In this document: positions 25,360-34,046 of the stretch, piece by piece
Layout of the letters: each line of letters opens with the position of its first letter
How positions within the stretch are numbered: position 1 is the first letter of the stretch
The notes under the pieces: model-generated
Databases searched by the model: none
Seen by the model: only the letters and a program-made list of their open reading frames with translations
Told to the model about the DNA's origin: nothing
Program-made: the position numbers and the translations under genes
Assembly: GCA_016713365.1 (NCBI GenBank)
Contig: JADJPG010000021.1
Coordinates: forward strand, 1-64,000
Source of the DNA: Verrucomicrobiota bacterium
GTDB lineage: Bacteria; Verrucomicrobiota; Verrucomicrobiia; Limisphaerales; JADJPG01
Direction of reading: 5' to 3'
DNA: 64,000 nt

Positions 25360-25844
25360 ATCGCGGATGTTGATCCGCTGTCACTATCGGCAGGAACCGT
25401 GTCGGCTACAGGACAGTTCGGTTACGAGAGCGAAAAACTTCCACGGCCACCAAAGGCCACGAAACCTTTCGGATCAGAATCCGGACTCTGGAAGAAGGCG
25501 GGAAAGCTGGAGGAGACGGGGCGGACCACGGAGACTGGACGCGTGCAGCCGCCACTGCGGTGTTTGAAACGACGGGAGAAGGTGTCGTTTTGGGCGGCCG
25601 GCTTCGAAGTCGAGGTCATCATTTTCTTTTTTCGCGACTGGTGGGAGGGGCAGCCCCCGCTGCCCGCTCCCGCCAGAAGTTCCACGTATGTTCCTACGCA
25701 GAGGAGATAACCCATTCCCAGACTCGCAACCATTCGCAACCACCCGAGTCCGCGCGCCGGGAAAAGCGCCACCAGCCTTCTAGGGGATCTACGGAGAAGC
25801 ACAGTGGCGCTGGCGACCGGCTAGCTTCGAAAGCAATAGTCCGC
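25360..25844. other. Intergenic stretch between convergent genes, no gene seen
   Basis: No convincing coding region is visible. The frame at 25422-25802 on the minus strand has a low-complexity translation and no family features. A GC-rich imperfect inverted repeat lies at 25643-25671 (GGGAGGGGCAG and CTGCCCGCTCCC), preceded on the plus strand by a T-rich run, which is not a terminator arrangement for either neighbour. Confidence 0.5.
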
Positions 25845-26639
25845 TCAGAGGAGACTGGCGGATTCCGCGTCCAGGAAGAGCGTGCAATGCGACTGCCGTC
25901 GCAGGAACGAGCCCGGGCAGGCGGTAACGATCGGTCCTTTCAGCGAATCGTGAACTGCCTGCGCCTTCCGCCGTTCGGGCACAATGCAGAGCATCCTCCG
26001 CGCAGAGCAGAGCATCGGAATCGTCAGCGTAAAAGCGTATTGGGGAACCGCGTCGAGATTCGGAAAATGTCCTTCACCGACCTGCTGCAACCGGCAGGCT
26101 TCGTCGAGCTTGACCAGTTTAACTTTGTGCGGGTCCGAAAAGTCAGCCACCGGCGGATCGTTAAAGGCGATATGGCCGTTCTCACCAATGCCGAGGCAGC
26201 AAAGATCGATGGGCTGCGCGGCGAGCAAGTGAGAATACCGTTCGCATTCGGACAACGGCAGCAATGCATCCCCTGCGAGGTAATGAAACTTGCGTGGCTT
26301 CACCCGCGCCTCGACCCGTTCGCGCATGTAACGACGAAAGCTGGCCCGGTGCTGATCGGTAATTCCAAGATATTCGTCCATGTGAAATAACGTCACGCGC
26401 AACCAATCGACTCCGCCGAGTTCCACCAGCGCGTCGAGAAACTGGAGCTGTGAATTGCCCGTCGCCAGGATCACAGCAGCCGAACCGTTCCGGTGGAGAA
26501 CATCGTTCAAGCACACCTGAGCCTGCTTCGCGGCATCCGCCGCGAGATTCGACTGCGTATCGTAAATCCGAACGGCAAGCGCATCCGCCGCGAATGCTCT
26601 GGTTAGTCCGAGCGCCACTGAAGGTGAAGAGGAGTGCAT
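25845..26639 (-). CDS. nagB: Glucosamine-6-phosphate deaminase-like protein (NagB family)
   Basis: The product has 264 residues from the ATG at 26639; the frame is open to 26687. RIYDTQSNLAADAAKQAQ begins the family domain. LFHMDEYLGI is the conserved NagB motif with the catalytic Asp, and CLGIGENGHIAFNDPP follows with the catalytic Glu-Asn-Gly-His block. The C-terminus contains LTIPMLCSARRMLCIVPERRKA. The enzyme should isomerise and deaminate glucosamine-6-phosphate to fructose-6-phosphate and ammonia in aminosugar catabolism. The 6-phosphogluconolactonase relatives lack this EYLG/NGH combination. Confidence 0.88.
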   Translation of the reverse strand: MHSSSPSVALGLTRAFAADALAVRIYDTQSNLAADAAKQAQVCLNDVLHRNGSAAVILATGNSQLQFLDALVELGGVDWLRVTLFHMDEYLGITDQHRASFRRYMRERVEARVKPRKFHYLAGDALLPLSECERYSHLLAAQPIDLCCLGIGENGHIAFNDPPVADFSDPHKVKLVKLDEACRLQQVGEGHFPNLDAVPQYAFTLTIPMLCSARRMLCIVPERRKAQAVHDSLKGPIVTACPGSFLRRQSHCTLFLDAESASLL

Positions 26640-26871
26640 GGAGCAAAACGTATTCTCCGCGCAAGTTGATGACAACTCCTGTGGCATATCATCGACGAAA
26701 GAAGGCGAGCAACAAAAGTGACCAACTTGTCATTTTGAAGTTTAACTTTTCAGCAAAGCAGGTATCGTCACCCCGCTTTCCAGACAACAATTCAGTCGAT
26801 GGCACCGGCTGCTGTACCGGACTGTCAACGGCCAATACCTCTGGTTCATCAATTCGACAGTGGGCGTGCGA

Positions 26872-28188
26872 ATGAAAACCATTCTTGTAATCGACGACGA
26901 CAAGGAACTCCGACAGGCACTGACCGCCGCTCTAGAAAACCAGGGATGGAACGTTCTTTCCGCTTCAAACGGCGACGAAGGGCTCGAACTGGCCCGCAAT
27001 CACCTCCCCAAAGCCATCCTCTGCGACCTGCTGATGCCGGGCAAAAACGGCTTCCGCGTATGCTCCGCCATCCGGGACGATGATGCCCTGAAATACTCAG
27101 TGCTGATCGCCATGTCCGGCAAAGGATTCGAAGATACGAAACAAGCCGCCATGGAAGCCGGCGCCGACGAGTTCATGGTGAAGCCGCTCGACTTCGGGCG
27201 ACTCTGCGATGTGCTTGCTCACATCATCGACCAATCTGAAGTCGAAGTCCCACCAGCTGCTGTGGAACCTGCGTCGGCACCATACGTTCGTTTTTGGGGA
27301 GTGCGCGGATCCATTCCCACGCCGGGTCCCGAAACCGTCCGCTACGGGGGAAATACCGCTTGCGTGGAATTTCGAGGTGGCGGGGAGATTATCATACTGG
27401 ACGCCGGAACAGGCATTCGGAACCTCGGAAACGCCCTTGCATCCGAGTTCGCCGGTCGCGCGTTGGGACTTACGATTCTCATCACCCATTCACACTGGGA
27501 TCACGTACATGGATTTCCCTTCTTCCAGCCGGCGTACGATCCTTCGAACCGAATTCGGATTCTCGGCTTCGAAGGTACACGTGAGGGCTTGGCGGGCGTC
27601 TTCTCGGCGCAGATGGAAAGTCCCTTCTTCCCCATCGGCCTCGCACAGATTCCCAGCCATTTGAGCTTCGAAGAACTTCGCTCCATGGAGTTCACCGTGG
27701 GGAACGTGAAGGTGCAGGCGGCATTCACCAACCACCCGGGAGTTTGCGTCGGATATCGCCTTTCCGTTGGCGAAACTTCGATCGCGTATCTCCCCGACCA
27801 CGAGCCGTTCCACCGGATGCGCAATAAGTCCGTGATTCCGGATGCGCTTAAGGATCAAACCCGCCAGTTCGCGCTCGCTGAAGACGAGAAGATCGCTCGT
27901 TTTCTGGACGGCACCGACGTCCTCATTCTCGACGCGCAATTCGATTCCGACGAATACGCGAATCACACCGGCTGGGGACACAGTTCCGTCGACGACGCGG
28001 TCGAACTCGCCCTACGTTCGAAAGTTAAAAAGCTATTTCTGTTTCACCACGATCCATCCCACAACGACACCAAGATCGACCAAATGGTTCTCTATGCCCG
28101 TTCCGTGGTAAAAAAGTCCGGAAAGAGCCTAGACGTGGAAGCGGCCCAAGAAGGCCAAAAGTGTGAGTGCGTCCCAGCCAAGCGTTGA
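26872..28188 (+). CDS. Response regulator receiver fused to a metallo-beta-lactamase domain
   Basis: The product has 438 residues from the ATG at 26872. Residues 1-120 are a receiver domain with the acidic pocket (VIDDD), phospho-acceptor D52 (CDLLMPGKNG) and K104 (FMVKPLDF). After a short linker, residues 138-430 form an MBL-fold hydrolase opening with VRFWGVRGSIPTPGPETVRYGGNT. The metal motif TH206-S-H208-W-D210-H211 is intact, and later His positions are in FTNHPG and LFHHDPSH. This layout (cyclic-nucleotide phosphodiesterase/RNase Z-like MBL joined to a receiver) suggests a phosphorylation-controlled hydrolase. The partner kinase and substrate are unknown. A GTG at 26860 is an alternative start. 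Confidence 0.88.
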   Translation: MKTILVIDDDKELRQALTAALENQGWNVLSASNGDEGLELARNHLPKAILCDLLMPGKNGFRVCSAIRDDDALKYSVLIAMSGKGFEDTKQAAMEAGADEFMVKPLDFGRLCDVLAHIIDQSEVEVPPAAVEPASAPYVRFWGVRGSIPTPGPETVRYGGNTACVEFRGGGEIIILDAGTGIRNLGNALASEFAGRALGLTILITHSHWDHVHGFPFFQPAYDPSNRIRILGFEGTREGLAGVFSAQMESPFFPIGLAQIPSHLSFEELRSMEFTVGNVKVQAAFTNHPGVCVGYRLSVGETSIAYLPDHEPFHRMRNKSVIPDALKDQTRQFALAEDEKIARFLDGTDVLILDAQFDSDEYANHTGWGHSSVDDAVELALRSKVKKLFLFHHDPSHNDTKIDQMVLYARSVVKKSGKSLDVEAAQEGQKCECVPAKR

Positions 28189-28230
28189 TCGCGGCACAGC
28201 GCAGCCCTCGATCAATCCTCGCGCCCATAA

Positions 28231-28263
28231 AAAACAAAAAGAGCCGGATTGCTCCGGCTCTTT
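28231..28263. terminator. Rho-independent terminator, strongest for the minus strand
   Basis: AAAGAGCCGGA (28238-28248) and TCCGGCTCTTT (28253-28263) form an 11-bp perfect hairpin with a 4-base loop. Read on the minus strand it is followed by a T-rich run (TTTTTGTTTTTT across 28231-28240). On the plus strand only a short T run follows. It can end transcripts from the metallo-beta-lactamase gene and from the minus strand between here and zwf. Confidence 0.85.
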
Positions 28264-28384
28264 GGTGACAAGGTCGTATACGCCTTCACCCAGGCGCTCA
28301 GAAGGGTAACGAGGCCAACTTGTTTCGCTGTCCGAACCTCGTTACGAGCAAGACCTTTCTGCCAACCCTAAACGGACAGCGAAA
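28231..28384 (-). ncRNA. Candidate structured RNA with a pseudoknot, ending in the terminator
   Basis: Two perfect inverted repeats interlock. TTTCGCTGTCCG (28323-28334) is complementary to CGGACAGCGAAA (28373-28384), 12 bp. GTAACGAGG (28306-28314) is complementary to CCTCGTTAC (28337-28345), 9 bp. The order B-A-B'-A' gives an H-type pseudoknot with short connectors. A CGCCT/AGGCG hairpin and the terminator follow on the minus strand. The region has no coding potential. It could be an independent small RNA or a zwf 3'UTR product; no Rfam family is recognised by eye. Confidence 0.45.
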
Positions 28385-28499
28385 TTTTCTAACAACTCTG
28401 AAACTTGGATGCTTCGGCGGGCGCTTCCGTTCAAAAAATCACACGGCGGACACAATATCTTCATAAGTGGCTGCATTCGAGATGGGTAATTCAACTCGA

Positions 28500-30074
28500 T
28501 CAGCTGATCGGTTGAGGATTGCGCCAGGCATGGCCTTCCTCAGCCAAAAGTTGATCAGCCGCCGCGGGGCCCCATGTCCCAGCCATGTAGAACTCCTTGT
28601 CAGTCAATGTTCGGCCGCCCCAATACTCCCGAATCGGATCCACGATTCCCCATGCCGTCTCCACTTCATCCCTACGGATGAACAGTGTTGCGTCTCCCTC
28701 GATCGCTTCCAAAAGCAACCGCTCGTACGCCTCAGGCGTGTAAGCCCCAAACTCGGCGTCGTAGCTGAAATGCATTCGCACCAGCCGAATCTGCATGCTC
28801 GTCCCCGGTACCTTGCCATTGAAACGAAGGGTGATTCCTTCGTTCGGCTGCAATCGAAGTGTGATCGCGTTGGCGTCCAGCTTTGGACCACACTGCGCCG
28901 CGAACAGAACATTCGGCGTGGGCCGGAACTGAATTCGCACTTCGCTCGCGCTTAAGGCGAGATTCTTCCCCGTTCGCAAATAAAACGGCACGCCCGACCA
29001 TCGCCAGTTGTCGACGTGGAATTTGGCAGCCACGTAGGTTTCCACGTTGGACCCCGGTCGCACCTTCGTTTCTTGACGATAGGCTACCCTAGCCTGGCCA
29101 CCGACCTCGCCGTCGGAATACTGACCGCGCACGACATTCGCGCCGATTTGATTCGCACTCAGACGCCGGATGGATTTCAGCAACTTCACCTTTTCATCGC
29201 GCACAGCCTCAGCCTGCAATGACACCGGCGGCTCCATCGCAATCAGCGCCAGGACTTGCAGCAAGTGATTCTGCACCATGTCACGTAGAGCGCCTGCTTC
29301 CTCGTAATAACCGCCACGCGCGCCCACGCCGATCTTCTCGCTCACCGTGATCTGAATGTGATCCACCGATTGACGATTCCACAACTGCTCGAAGATCGAG
29401 TTCGAGAAGCGGAACATCAAAATGTTCTGCACCGTCTCTTTGCCGAGATAGTGATCGATGCGGTAAATCTGTTTCTCGTGAGCGAACCTCGTTAAGTCCC
29501 CATTCAACTTCTGCGCGGACGCCAGATCATGGCCAAACGGTTTCTCCACGACGACCCGCTGCCAGCCTCCACCAACTTCATCTTTACGCAAGAGCTTCGC
29601 CTTCGACAAGTGCTCAACAATCTCCGCGAACTGGCTGGGCGACGTCGAAAGATAGAAAACCAAATTGTGGCGCAGCTGATCGTTTCCAAAGCCCGACAGC
29701 ATGTCACTGAGCTTGTGGTAAGCAGATTCCTCGGAAAACTCGCCTTGGCAGTAATACAAATTCGTGGCGAACGCGTCCCACACAGCGGGATCGACGCGCT
29801 TGGTTCGGGAGAACTGCTCCAGCCCGGACCGCAACTCGGCACGCCACGCGTCGTGAGACTTTTCGCGACGTGCGAATCCCACAATGCGCACTGGACTCGG
29901 CAACTGCTTCTCCGCAAACAAATGATAAAGCGCGGGAATCAGCTTGCGCGCGGTCAAATCGCCACTCGCGCCAAAAATCACAATCGTGCAGGGCTCCACC
30001 ACCTTGCGCCCGAAGTCCAACCGACACGTCAGCAACTCATCCAGCTGATCAGATTGTTCCATGGGCTGGGACAA
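28500..30074 (-). CDS. zwf: Glucose-6-phosphate 1-dehydrogenase
   Basis: The product has 524 residues. VIFGASGDLTARKLIPALYHL is the NADP-binding Rossmann motif, and RIDHYLGKETVQNILMFRFSN holds the conserved substrate-binding and catalytic His signature of the family. The enzyme oxidises glucose-6-phosphate to 6-phosphogluconolactone, the first step of the oxidative pentose phosphate pathway. A TTG at 30074 has GGAAGGGG seven bases upstream, better placed than for the ATG at 30062, so TTG is preferred. No gnd or pgl gene is adjacent. Confidence 0.95.
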   Translation of the reverse strand: MSQPMEQSDQLDELLTCRLDFGRKVVEPCTIVIFGASGDLTARKLIPALYHLFAEKQLPSPVRIVGFARREKSHDAWRAELRSGLEQFSRTKRVDPAVWDAFATNLYYCQGEFSEESAYHKLSDMLSGFGNDQLRHNLVFYLSTSPSQFAEIVEHLSKAKLLRKDEVGGGWQRVVVEKPFGHDLASAQKLNGDLTRFAHEKQIYRIDHYLGKETVQNILMFRFSNSIFEQLWNRQSVDHIQITVSEKIGVGARGGYYEEAGALRDMVQNHLLQVLALIAMEPPVSLQAEAVRDEKVKLLKSIRRLSANQIGANVVRGQYSDGEVGGQARVAYRQETKVRPGSNVETYVAAKFHVDNWRWSGVPFYLRTGKNLALSASEVRIQFRPTPNVLFAAQCGPKLDANAITLRLQPNEGITLRFNGKVPGTSMQIRLVRMHFSYDAEFGAYTPEAYERLLLEAIEGDATLFIRRDEVETAWGIVDPIREYWGGRTLTDKEFYMAGTWGPAAADQLLAEEGHAWRNPQPIS

Positions 30075-30081
30075 TGGAGAA

Positions 30082-30089
30082 CCCCTTCC
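30082..30089 (-). promoter_or_regulatory. Shine-Dalgarno-like site supporting a TTG start for zwf
   Basis: The minus strand reads GGAAGGGG here, with seven bases to the TTG at 30074-30072. The in-frame ATG at 30062 has no comparable site at normal distance. The site decides between two starts that differ by four codons. Confidence 0.45.
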
Positions 30090-30203
30090 ACCATTTCAAT
30101 CCTTCTTACAAATGCAGTTTTCATCCGAATCCACAGCCGGAGTCATCATCCTGCTACTTGAAGACCAGCCGCGCGCCCGCCATACTCGCGCTTTACGACG
30201 AAC

Positions 30204-31589
30204 ATGAATACCCGCACTGAAACCGACAGCATGGGCCCCATCGAAGTGCCCGCCGACCGCTACTACGGCGCACAAACTGCCCGCTCGCTCATCCACTTCA
30301 ACATCGGCCGCGACATCATGCCGCGCGAGATCACCAAGTCATTCGGCATTCTCAAGAAGGCCTGCGCGCTCGTGAACCGCGACCTCGGCAAGCTCTCCGA
30401 AGACAAGTGCAAGCTCATCGTCCAAGCTGCGGACGAAGTCATCGCCGGCAAGCTCGACGATCATTTCCCGCTCCGCGTCTGGCAGACCGGCAGCGGCACG
30501 CAGTCGAACATGAACGCCAACGAGGTCATCTCGAACCGCGCCATCGAAATCGCCGGCGGCCAGATGGGCAGCAAGAAGCCCGTCCATCCGAACGACGACG
30601 TGAACATGTCGCAATCGTCCAACGACACCTTCCCGACCGCGATGTCCATCGCCGCCGCAACTGAACTGGAACAAACGCTCCTCCCGCAGGTGAAGTCCCT
30701 CCGCGACGCGATCGAAGCCAAGCGCAAGGAATTCGATCCCATCGTGAAGATTGGTCGCACGCACTTGCAGGACGCCACGCCGATCACGCTTGGCCAGGAA
30801 TTCTCCGGCTACGTCGCACTGCTTGATGCAAACATCGAGCGCTTGAAACAAGTTCTGCCCGGCCTGCGCGCGCTCGCCGTCGGCGGCACCGCCGTCGGTA
30901 CCGGACTGAACGCGCATCCGGAGTTTGGTGAACGTGCCGCAAAGAAGATCGCGGAACTTACCAACCAGCCCTTCACCTCGCACCCGAACAAGTTCGCCGC
31001 GCTCTCCGCCCACGATGAATTCATCATGGCCAGCGGCGCGCTGAAGTCCCTCGCTGCCGCGCTGATGAAGATCGCCAATGACCTGCGCTGGCTCGCGTCC
31101 GGTCCGCGCTGCGGCCTCGGTGAATTGAACCTGCCTGAGAACGAACCCGGCTCCTCCATCATGCCTGGCAAGGTGAACCCCACGCAGTGCGAGGCCATGA
31201 CCATGGTCTGCGTGCAGGTGATGGGCAACGACGCCGCCATCGGCTTCGCTGGTTCGCAGGGCAACTTCGAGCTGAACGTCTTCAAGCCCGTCATCGTGTT
31301 CAACTTCCTGCACTCCGTCCGGCTGATGGCCGATGCGTGCCATTCGTTCGTCGAGCACTGCGTCGAAGGCATCACCGTGAACCGCGACCAGATCGACAGC
31401 TACGTGAAGAACTGCCTGATGCTCGTCACCGCGCTCAACCAGAAGATCGGCTACGACAACGCCGCGAAGATCGCCAAGACCGCGCACAAGGAAGGTGCGA
31501 ACCTCCGCGACACCGCCATCAAGCTCGGCCTGCTCAGCGGCGAGGAATTCGACAAAGCCGTCGTGCCTGAGCGCATGACGCGGCCTTGA
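30204..31589 (+). CDS. fumC: Class II fumarate hydratase
   Basis: The product has 461 residues. The N-terminus TETDSMGPIEVPADRYYGAQT is that of class II fumarases. TGSGTQSNMNANEVISNRA and NDDVNMSQSSNDTFPTAM bind substrate, and GSSIMPGKVNPTQCE is the fumarase/aspartase signature loop. Codon use is visibly more uniform (many AAG, GAC, ATC) than in neighbouring accessory genes, as in highly expressed genes. It interconverts fumarate and malate in the TCA cycle. It converges on the lipid transport operon. Confidence 0.96.
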   Translation: MNTRTETDSMGPIEVPADRYYGAQTARSLIHFNIGRDIMPREITKSFGILKKACALVNRDLGKLSEDKCKLIVQAADEVIAGKLDDHFPLRVWQTGSGTQSNMNANEVISNRAIEIAGGQMGSKKPVHPNDDVNMSQSSNDTFPTAMSIAAATELEQTLLPQVKSLRDAIEAKRKEFDPIVKIGRTHLQDATPITLGQEFSGYVALLDANIERLKQVLPGLRALAVGGTAVGTGLNAHPEFGERAAKKIAELTNQPFTSHPNKFAALSAHDEFIMASGALKSLAAALMKIANDLRWLASGPRCGLGELNLPENEPGSSIMPGKVNPTQCEAMTMVCVQVMGNDAAIGFAGSQGNFELNVFKPVIVFNFLHSVRLMADACHSFVEHCVEGITVNRDQIDSYVKNCLMLVTALNQKIGYDNAAKIAKTAHKEGANLRDTAIKLGLLSGEEFDKAVVPERMTRP

Positions 31590-31627
31590 TCGAGTTGAAA
31601 TAGTTACCGCGCACGGCGCAGTTCACG

Positions 31628-32242
31628 TCACTTGAGCTGCGCCGTAGCCATGTCCGCCTCCAACGCTCCGAGAATCCCAACGAGCGCTGTCGACCATCCT
31701 TTTGCCAATGCCTCGGCGTCCGGAGCCGTGACAGCAACCTCCTGACGATACGCTTTGTGCAAGAGGATCTCAGAACCTGCTCCATCGCGCGACGCCGTGA
31801 ACTCGATCGCCAGTACCGCCTTCGGAGCGGACGTATCGCGAAAGTCTCCATAAAGCGTGGACACATTCGCGGAAATCACATGCGTCGCCTCGCCGGACGC
31901 GCCCAATGGCACGACGCCGCGAAACAGCTTTGAAGCACTCAGCCACGATTGCAGCTGCCCGGCGATCAGGTTCCGCGGCGAGGTCAGGAACTCGTGATAA
32001 AAGTCGCTCTTGTACCCAAACTCGCTGGTGCGGTAGACAAATCCCCTGCCTTCAAAAGCTGGCGCCACATGAACCTCGCGGACCCGCAGTATCGGACCAC
32101 TGCCGCCTGATCGCGCTTCGCCACCACGAACGGCTTCCAGCAGATAAGTCTGCTTCGCCGGACTGGCCTGTTTGAGACTGCAACCGCCCACCGCCATCGC
32201 CAGAAGCGCGGTCATCAGCGAAAATCGAGAGAGGATGTTCAT
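31628..32242 (-). CDS. ABC-type transport auxiliary lipoprotein (PqiC/LptE-like component of the Mla-type system)
   Basis: The product has 204 residues. A lipoprotein signal is present with lipobox AVGGC at about residues 17-21. YLLEAVRGG and LRVREVHVAPAFEGRGFVYRTSEFGYKSDFYHEF match the ABC transport auxiliary (PqiC/YmbA) domain. It is the last gene of the operon with an MlaD-like protein, ATPase and permease, and overlaps mlaD by ATGA. It likely sits at the outer membrane as the lipid acceptor or channel partner. Confidence 0.85.
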   Translation of the reverse strand: MNILSRFSLMTALLAMAVGGCSLKQASPAKQTYLLEAVRGGEARSGGSGPILRVREVHVAPAFEGRGFVYRTSEFGYKSDFYHEFLTSPRNLIAGQLQSWLSASKLFRGVVPLGASGEATHVISANVSTLYGDFRDTSAPKAVLAIEFTASRDGAGSEILLHKAYRQEVAVTAPDAEALAKGWSTALVGILGALEADMATAQLK

Positions 32243-33225
32243 GGCAAAGTCTTGGATGGTTTCGGCGGCTCGCCGAAGAACAGCTGCGCAGGAAAACGCT
32301 TCGCATTCTCGGAAAGTTCCCGGAGGTTCTCCGTCAACGCGCGCAGGTTGTCGAGGGACACGCCGAGATCGTTCTCCTTCCCGGCGACAAGTTGGTCAAG
32401 CCGCCGCAGCGTTCGTTGAATCTGGACCAAACTGTTCGTCAGCTCCGGCGACTCCGCAGTGCGGCGCAGTCCGGCGAGCGCACCAGATCCGTCTTTGAGC
32501 ATTGAATCGATTTCCGGACGCTCCAGCAGTTTCTGGAGCCGGGCATTGGAGACGCGCACTTCATTCAAGAGACCAGTGGCGTTCGTTCCCAGCATGCCCA
32601 GCGGCAGTTCGCTCACCTTGTTGTCGAGCGACACGACAAGCAACTCGATGTTGTTCGCGATGCGCTCGAAGTTAATCTTCTCCAACTGCGCGAACACATC
32701 TTCCGCCGAGCTTACGATGCGCCCGAGCGCGCCAGGCGCCGACGGAATGTAGGGATAGTCCGGCTTCCAATCGATCGGCAGCGGCGGGTTCTTCTGTGGA
32801 TCGAGATAGTCCACTTCAAGGTAGGACGTGCCCGTCACGCCCAGTGCTGTCAGTCGCACGCGCAGTCCATTCTGAATCTCACGCGGCAGATCTTCGTTTA
32901 CGATCGTCTCCGTCTTCGCGCCTAGCGCGTCCGCGCTCATTTCGATCTCGATGCGCACGTAGGAGCGGCGCTGCAGCGGCGGTTTCTCCTGTTCATAACG
33001 GTTCCGGGTAAAATCGATCCGGCGAATGTTCCCGACTGGCACGCCGCGGAACTTCACCTTCGATCCAATGTCCACGCCCTGCACCGACTCGTTGAGATAC
33101 GTCTCCAGGATGATGCGTTTCTCGAACAGCTTCCCCGCGCCGAGCACCAGCACGCCGACCACGCCGATGACCACGGCGACGATGATGAACATGCCCAGCT
33201 TGAAATAATTGGCTTTGGCGCTCAT
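32239..33225 (-). CDS. mlaD: MCE-domain protein (MlaD-like lipid transport substrate-binding protein)
   Basis: The product has 328 residues. A single N-terminal membrane helix (LGMFIIVAVVIGVVGVLVLG) anchors it. The MCE/MlaD domain follows at about 40-130 with VDIGSKVKFRGVPVGNIRRIDF. The C-terminal region is alpha-helical (LDNLRALTENLRELSENAK). It should form a hexameric ring in the periplasm carrying lipids between membranes. The next gene upstream is the ATPase. Confidence 0.9.
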   Translation of the reverse strand: MSAKANYFKLGMFIIVAVVIGVVGVLVLGAGKLFEKRIILETYLNESVQGVDIGSKVKFRGVPVGNIRRIDFTRNRYEQEKPPLQRRSYVRIEIEMSADALGAKTETIVNEDLPREIQNGLRVRLTALGVTGTSYLEVDYLDPQKNPPLPIDWKPDYPYIPSAPGALGRIVSSAEDVFAQLEKINFERIANNIELLVVSLDNKVSELPLGMLGTNATGLLNEVRVSNARLQKLLERPEIDSMLKDGSGALAGLRRTAESPELTNSLVQIQRTLRRLDQLVAGKENDLGVSLDNLRALTENLRELSENAKRFPAQLFFGEPPKPSKTLP

Positions 33226-33272
33226 GAGATAATTCGCATTCGAAACGTAGAAGTCATCGCCGGATCACGCAC

Positions 33273-34043
33273 TCATTTTTTCGCGGGCGCTGCGTCAGCT
33301 TCGCGATGAAAGAACTGCCGCACCCAGGGATCCGTGCTGTGGTCTCGCAACTCCTGCGGCTTGCCCGTCGCGACGATTTTCTTCACCCGCTTGTCGAGCA
33401 TGATGACACGGTCCGCAATCGCGTAGATGCTCGCCAGTTCGTGCGTCACCACCACAAAAGTGATCTTCAAGCTGCGCGCCAATCGAAGAATCGTCTGATC
33501 CAGCTCTGCAGAGGTGATCGGATCGAGCCCCGCCGAGGGTTCGTCCAGAAAGAGAATCATCGGATCGAGTGCCATCGCTCGCGCAATCGCCGCCCGCTTC
33601 TGCATGCCGCCGCTCAACTCGGACGGCATGTGATTCTCAAATCCCTCAAGCCCGACCAGCTTCAGCTTCATGCGTGCAATCAGCGTCATCGCGTCCTCCG
33701 GCAGATCCGTGAACTCCTCCAAGGGCAGTCGCACGTTCTCGATAAGCGAGAGCGATCCGAACAACGCGCCGCTTTGGTACATCACGCCAATCTTGCGCAG
33801 GATACCCAGCCGTCTCTCGCCGTCCGCCGACGCGATATCGTCCCCATCCAGCAGAATCTTTCCAGCCGCCGGAGGATAGAGCCCGATCATGTGCTTCAGG
33901 AGCGTGCTCTTGCCGCAACCCGATCCACCGAGAATCACGAACACCTCCCCGCGCTGCACCTCGAAGGAAATGTCGTTGATGATCACGTTCCCGTCGTAGG
34001 CCGCGGTGAAGTTCTCGACTCGAATGATGGGTGACTCCGCCAT
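33273..34043 (-). CDS. mlaF: ABC transporter ATP-binding protein (MlaF-like)
   Basis: The product has 256 residues. Walker A is GGSGCGKSTLLKHM, the Q-loop region is KIGVMYQSGALFGSL, the signature is LSGGMQKRAAIARAMA and Walker B is MILFLDEPSAGLDP, with the switch His in VVTHE. The GVMYQSGALFGSL stretch is typical of MlaF. It powers lipid movement by the MlaE-like permease, whose gene lies 3 bases upstream on the same strand. Confidence 0.93.
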   Translation of the reverse strand: MAESPIIRVENFTAAYDGNVIINDISFEVQRGEVFVILGGSGCGKSTLLKHMIGLYPPAAGKILLDGDDIASADGERRLGILRKIGVMYQSGALFGSLSLIENVRLPLEEFTDLPEDAMTLIARMKLKLVGLEGFENHMPSELSGGMQKRAAIARAMALDPMILFLDEPSAGLDPITSAELDQTILRLARSLKITFVVVTHELASIYAIADRVIMLDKRVKKIVATGKPQELRDHSTDPWVRQFFHREADAAPAKK

Positions 34044-34046
34044 GCT

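Noticed and set aside
25422..25802. Minus-strand frame of 126 residues
   Set aside because: Low-complexity translation with no domain; more likely non-coding.
28231..28384. tmRNA, 6S RNA or SRP RNA
   Set aside because: No tRNA-like acceptor or T-arm, no long 6S hairpin and no SRP loop; the fold is different.
31614..31644. Hairpin CGGCGCAG...CTGCGCCG as a terminator between fumC and the lipoprotein gene
   Set aside because: No T-run follows, and it overlaps the end of the lipoprotein coding sequence.
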